Of a stretch of DNA of 7,461 nt, positions 5,916 to 7,461 are shown piece by piece. The notes under the pieces were generated by a model, which saw nothing but the letters and a program-made list of their open reading frames with translations, was not told the origin of the DNA and searched no databases. Within the stretch, counting starts at the first letter, position 1; each line of letters begins with the position of its first letter. A program made the position numbers and the translations under genes. Source of the DNA: Rhodococcus_G sp042754225 (GTDB taxonomy: Bacteria; Actinomycetota; Actinomycetes; Mycobacteriales; Mycobacteriaceae); NCBI RefSeq assembly GCF_042754225.1, contig NZ_JBHZAH010000175.1:1-7461 (forward strand). Direction: 5' to 3'.

Positions 5916-6881
5916 ATGCGCAGGGGACCGTGGGCAGAGGATGCGGAGCGGCTGGCGGCCGTCAGCGACAGCGGGATCGTTCGGGTGTCGAAACTCGAGT
6001 CGCTCGGGGTGGCCCGGTCGACGATCGCCGCCCGCTGCCGGCCGGGCGGGCCCTGGAGTCGGCCGCTGCCGGGCATCGTGCAGCTGTCGAACGGTCGACC
6101 GACCGAACGGCAGCGCGCGGTGGCGGCCCTGATGTACTGCGGCGAGCGGGCACTGCTCACCGGGCGTGCGGCATTGCGCGAGCACGGATTCGGGCAACAC
6201 GACGGTGAAGTGCACGTGCTGTTGCCGGACCGGCGCCGCGTGCAGGCGAAGGCGTTCGTCCGGGTGGAACGGACGACGCGCCTGCCCGAAGCCGCCATGC
6301 GCAACGGCCTGCCCTGCGCGCCGCTGGTGCGGGCATTGCTCGACGCTGCGCGCCTGAGCACCACCCTCGATCGGGCTCGGGCACTGATCTCCGAGGTCGT
6401 CCAGCGCGGCGGCGTCACCGCGCGCGAGCTGGCCGAGGAGCTCGGCAGCGGGAGCGTACGCGGGTCAGCTTTTCCGCGCATCGTCATCGAGGAGATGACT
6501 GCGAACGTTCACTCGGTGCCAGAGGCGCTCGCACGCGAGCTCTGGTTGAAGAGCGGGCTGCCGGAGATGGCGTTCAACCGCGACATCGTGCGGTCGGACG
6601 GCACCTTCCTGGCGCGTCCCGACGGCTGGATCGACTCGGTCGCCCTCGCATGGGAGATCGACTCACTGGACTGGCACCTGTCGCCGGAGCAGTACGGGCA
6701 GACCCTGGAACGCCGTACCCGGATGCAGGACGAGGGCATCGTCGTGTTGGCGAGCCGACCTCGGACCGTACGGCACGATCCCGGCGGTGTGATCCGTTCG
6801 CTTCGTGCGCATTACGCCCAGGCGGTGGCGCGACCCCGCCCGAGCGTGCGAATGGTGGAGCCACCCGATGAACCCGCCTGA
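5916..6881 (+). CDS. AbiEi-like winged-helix protein with C-terminal Vsr/DUF559-like nuclease domain
   Basis: A 321-residue soluble protein. Residues about 8-95 form an AbiEi-type winged-helix/antitoxin N-terminal domain: a leading helix, GVARSTIAARCRPGGPWSRPLPGIVQL (31-57), then RQRAVAALMYCGERALLTGRAALREHG. A middle region (about 96-195) resembles the AbiEi C-terminal part. Residues about 199-305 look like the very-short-patch-repair/DUF559 nuclease fold: Glu203 in HSVPEALARELW, then RPDGWIDSVALAWEIDSLDWH (234-254) with Asp240, Glu247 and Asp249 as candidate metal ligands, and a final strand GIVVLASRP (274-282). Members are scattered singletons in actinobacterial genomes, usually labelled type IV toxin-antitoxin AbiEi; no toxin partner (AbiEii) is adjacent. 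No good Shine-Dalgarno precedes the ATG. The gene lies between inverted repeats and converges on the 6961-7401 gene. Nuclease activity and any mobility are inference. Confidence 0.82.
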   Translation: MRRGPWAEDAERLAAVSDSGIVRVSKLESLGVARSTIAARCRPGGPWSRPLPGIVQLSNGRPTERQRAVAALMYCGERALLTGRAALREHGFGQHDGEVHVLLPDRRRVQAKAFVRVERTTRLPEAAMRNGLPCAPLVRALLDAARLSTTLDRARALISEVVQRGGVTARELAEELGSGSVRGSAFPRIVIEEMTANVHSVPEALARELWLKSGLPEMAFNRDIVRSDGTFLARPDGWIDSVALAWEIDSLDWHLSPEQYGQTLERRTRMQDEGIVVLASRPRTVRHDPGGVIRSLRAHYAQAVARPRPSVRMVEPPDEPA

Positions 6882-6885
6882 TCGG

Positions 6886-6941
6886 GATGATTGAACGGAA
6901 TATTCGTTCGATCTGACCGAGTGAACGCTTCCGTTCACTCG
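6886..6941 (-). repeat. Right copy of the two-hairpin inverted repeat
   Basis: This is the inverted partner of 5758-5813, starting 4 nt after the AbiEi-like stop codon. It holds hairpin B (GAACG 6893-6897 with CGTTC 6905-6909) and hairpin A. The five consecutive differences from the left copy (6898-6902) fall in the hairpin-B loop, while the stem bases are kept. Confidence 0.85.
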
Positions 6942-6942
6942 G
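6917..6942. terminator. Hairpin between convergent genes
   Basis: An 11-bp stem pairs 6917-6927 with 6932-6942 around the loop CTTC. It lies between the convergent AbiEi-like gene (ending 6881) and the split-barrel oxidoreductase gene (ending 6961), so it could terminate both transcripts. Neither side has a T tract. It is also hairpin A of the right repeat. Confidence 0.6.
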
Positions 6943-6960
6943 GTGAGGGGGTGCAGCGCG

Positions 6961-7401
6961 TCACGGTAGCTGGGCCATGCCGTAGACGTGGGTGGCGCGA
7001 ACCCGCAACACCTGTCGCTGCTCGTCGACCATCGCGCGGCGGAACTCCTCCCAGTCGGGGTGCTCGCGGCCGGAAGCCGTCCGGAACACCTCGACCAGTT
7101 CGTCCACCGCGGCGTCGTGCGGATCGGTCGCGACCGCGCTCAGCTCGGCGTCCCCCTCGAGCACCGCGTACGACCAGAAGTCGGCGGCGCTGACGTGCAG
7201 CGAGACCCGGGGGTCGCGGGCGGCGTTGCGGGTCTTCGCGCGATCGGCCGTCACGGACACGCGGGCCGTGCGGGCGTCCGGGTCCCAGGCGTAGACGACA
7301 TTGGAGAGCTGGGGGCGGCCGTCGCGCTTGACGGTGGCCAGCACGGCCCTGGTGTGGTTGGCGAGCAGGTCGAGGAGCGGGGCTTCGGTGTCGGTGCTCA
7401 T
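6961..7401 (-). CDS. PPOX-class F420-dependent oxidoreductase (Rv1155-like split barrel)
   Basis: A 146-residue split beta-barrel flavin/deazaflavin oxidoreductase of the FDOR-B type. Visible signatures are HTRAVLATVKRDGRPQLSNV (16-35), where the strand-turn contacts the cofactor, RVSVTADRAKTRNAARDPR (47-65) with the basic residues expected to bind the F420 phosphate/tail, FWSYAVLEGDAEL (75-87), HPDWEEFRRAM (114-124) and C-terminal THVYGM. M. tuberculosis Rv1155, an F420 binder of 147 residues, has the same order of motifs from memory. The family reduces diverse small molecules in the cytosol, usually as a dimer. ATG 7401 is the start that gives the normal family length; no strong Shine-Dalgarno precedes it, so a leaderless transcript is possible. 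It is convergent with the AbiEi-like gene and apparently independent of the sterol operon. Confidence 0.9.
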   Translation of the reverse strand: MSTDTEAPLLDLLANHTRAVLATVKRDGRPQLSNVVYAWDPDARTARVSVTADRAKTRNAARDPRVSLHVSAADFWSYAVLEGDAELSAVATDPHDAAVDELVEVFRTASGREHPDWEEFRRAMVDEQRQVLRVRATHVYGMAQLP

Positions 7402-7461
7402 ACCGCGGACAACGGAACCGCGGCACCCGTTGTTCCGGGTCGGCCGAACAGGGAACGGCCC
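7402..7461 (-). promoter_or_regulatory. Upstream region of the Rv1155-like gene, with an inverted repeat
   Basis: These 60 bases contain the gene's presumed promoter. ACAACGG (7409-7415) and CCGTTGT (7427-7433) form a 7-bp inverted repeat with an 11-bp spacer, centred about 20 bp before the start codon. That is a plausible repressor site, but it could be chance. The window ends before any upstream neighbour can be seen. Confidence 0.25.

Noticed and set aside
5916..6881. Complete type IV AbiE toxin-antitoxin pair
   Set aside because: Only an AbiEi-like protein is present. No nucleotidyltransferase (AbiEii) gene follows; the next gene is a convergent F420 oxidoreductase.
5749..6945. CRISPR array or REP-associated tyrosine transposase (RAYT) system
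   Set aside because: There are only two repeat copies, in inverted orientation and about 1.1 kb apart, with no spacers. The enclosed protein shows no HUH motif or catalytic tyrosine region of RAYTs.

Overview
The window is GC-rich coding DNA from a mycolic-acid actinobacterium (order Mycobacteriales). A Rhodococcus-like organism is the best guess: dense coding, many GTG starts, F420-dependent enzymes, and a gene order that from memory matches Mycobacterium tuberculosis Rv3520c-Rv3521-Rv3522-Rv3523. No stretch longer than about 180 bases lacks a gene or a structured repeat.

Positions 97-4630 (minus strand) hold a tight five-gene operon. Read from its promoter it runs: a tandem DUF35 (OB-fold) protein, ltp4, ltp3, an F420-type luciferase-like oxidoreductase and a ketosteroid-isomerase-like (NTF2-fold) protein. 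Junctions are 13 nt, a 1-nt TGATG overlap, 14 nt, and a 4-nt GTGA overlap. A strong hairpin at 44-82 follows the last gene. Both Ltp proteins have thiolase folds but lack the nucleophilic cysteine. With the DUF35 partner this fits the Ltp2/DUF35 type of retro-aldolase, and ltp3/ltp4 are known to be needed for breakdown of C24-branched sterol side chains (for example sitosterol).

Positions 4631-4693 are a short divergent promoter region with a near-perfect KstR-type operator (TAGAACAGGTTCTT, 4640-4653). Positions 4694-5734 (plus strand) encode the divergent F420-dependent oxidoreductase of the Rv3520c family. Both arms are therefore probably derepressed together when sterol CoA-ester metabolites are present, forming a sterol side-chain module with two different F420-type oxidoreductases.

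Positions 5749-6945 look unrelated to sterols. A single gene (5916-6881) encodes an AbiEi-like winged-helix domain followed by a Vsr/DUF559-like nuclease domain. It lies between two inverted copies of a two-hairpin repeat: 38 of 39 core bases are identical, and a wider 56-bp alignment has 48 matches. The five clustered differences fall in a hairpin loop. This may be a small mobile unit of an undescribed type, or a gene sitting between dispersed palindromic repeats; it is the most novel signal here.

Positions 6961-7401 (minus strand) encode a small Rv1155-like split-barrel F420-dependent oxidoreductase, convergent with the nuclease-like gene. The last 60 bases are its upstream region.
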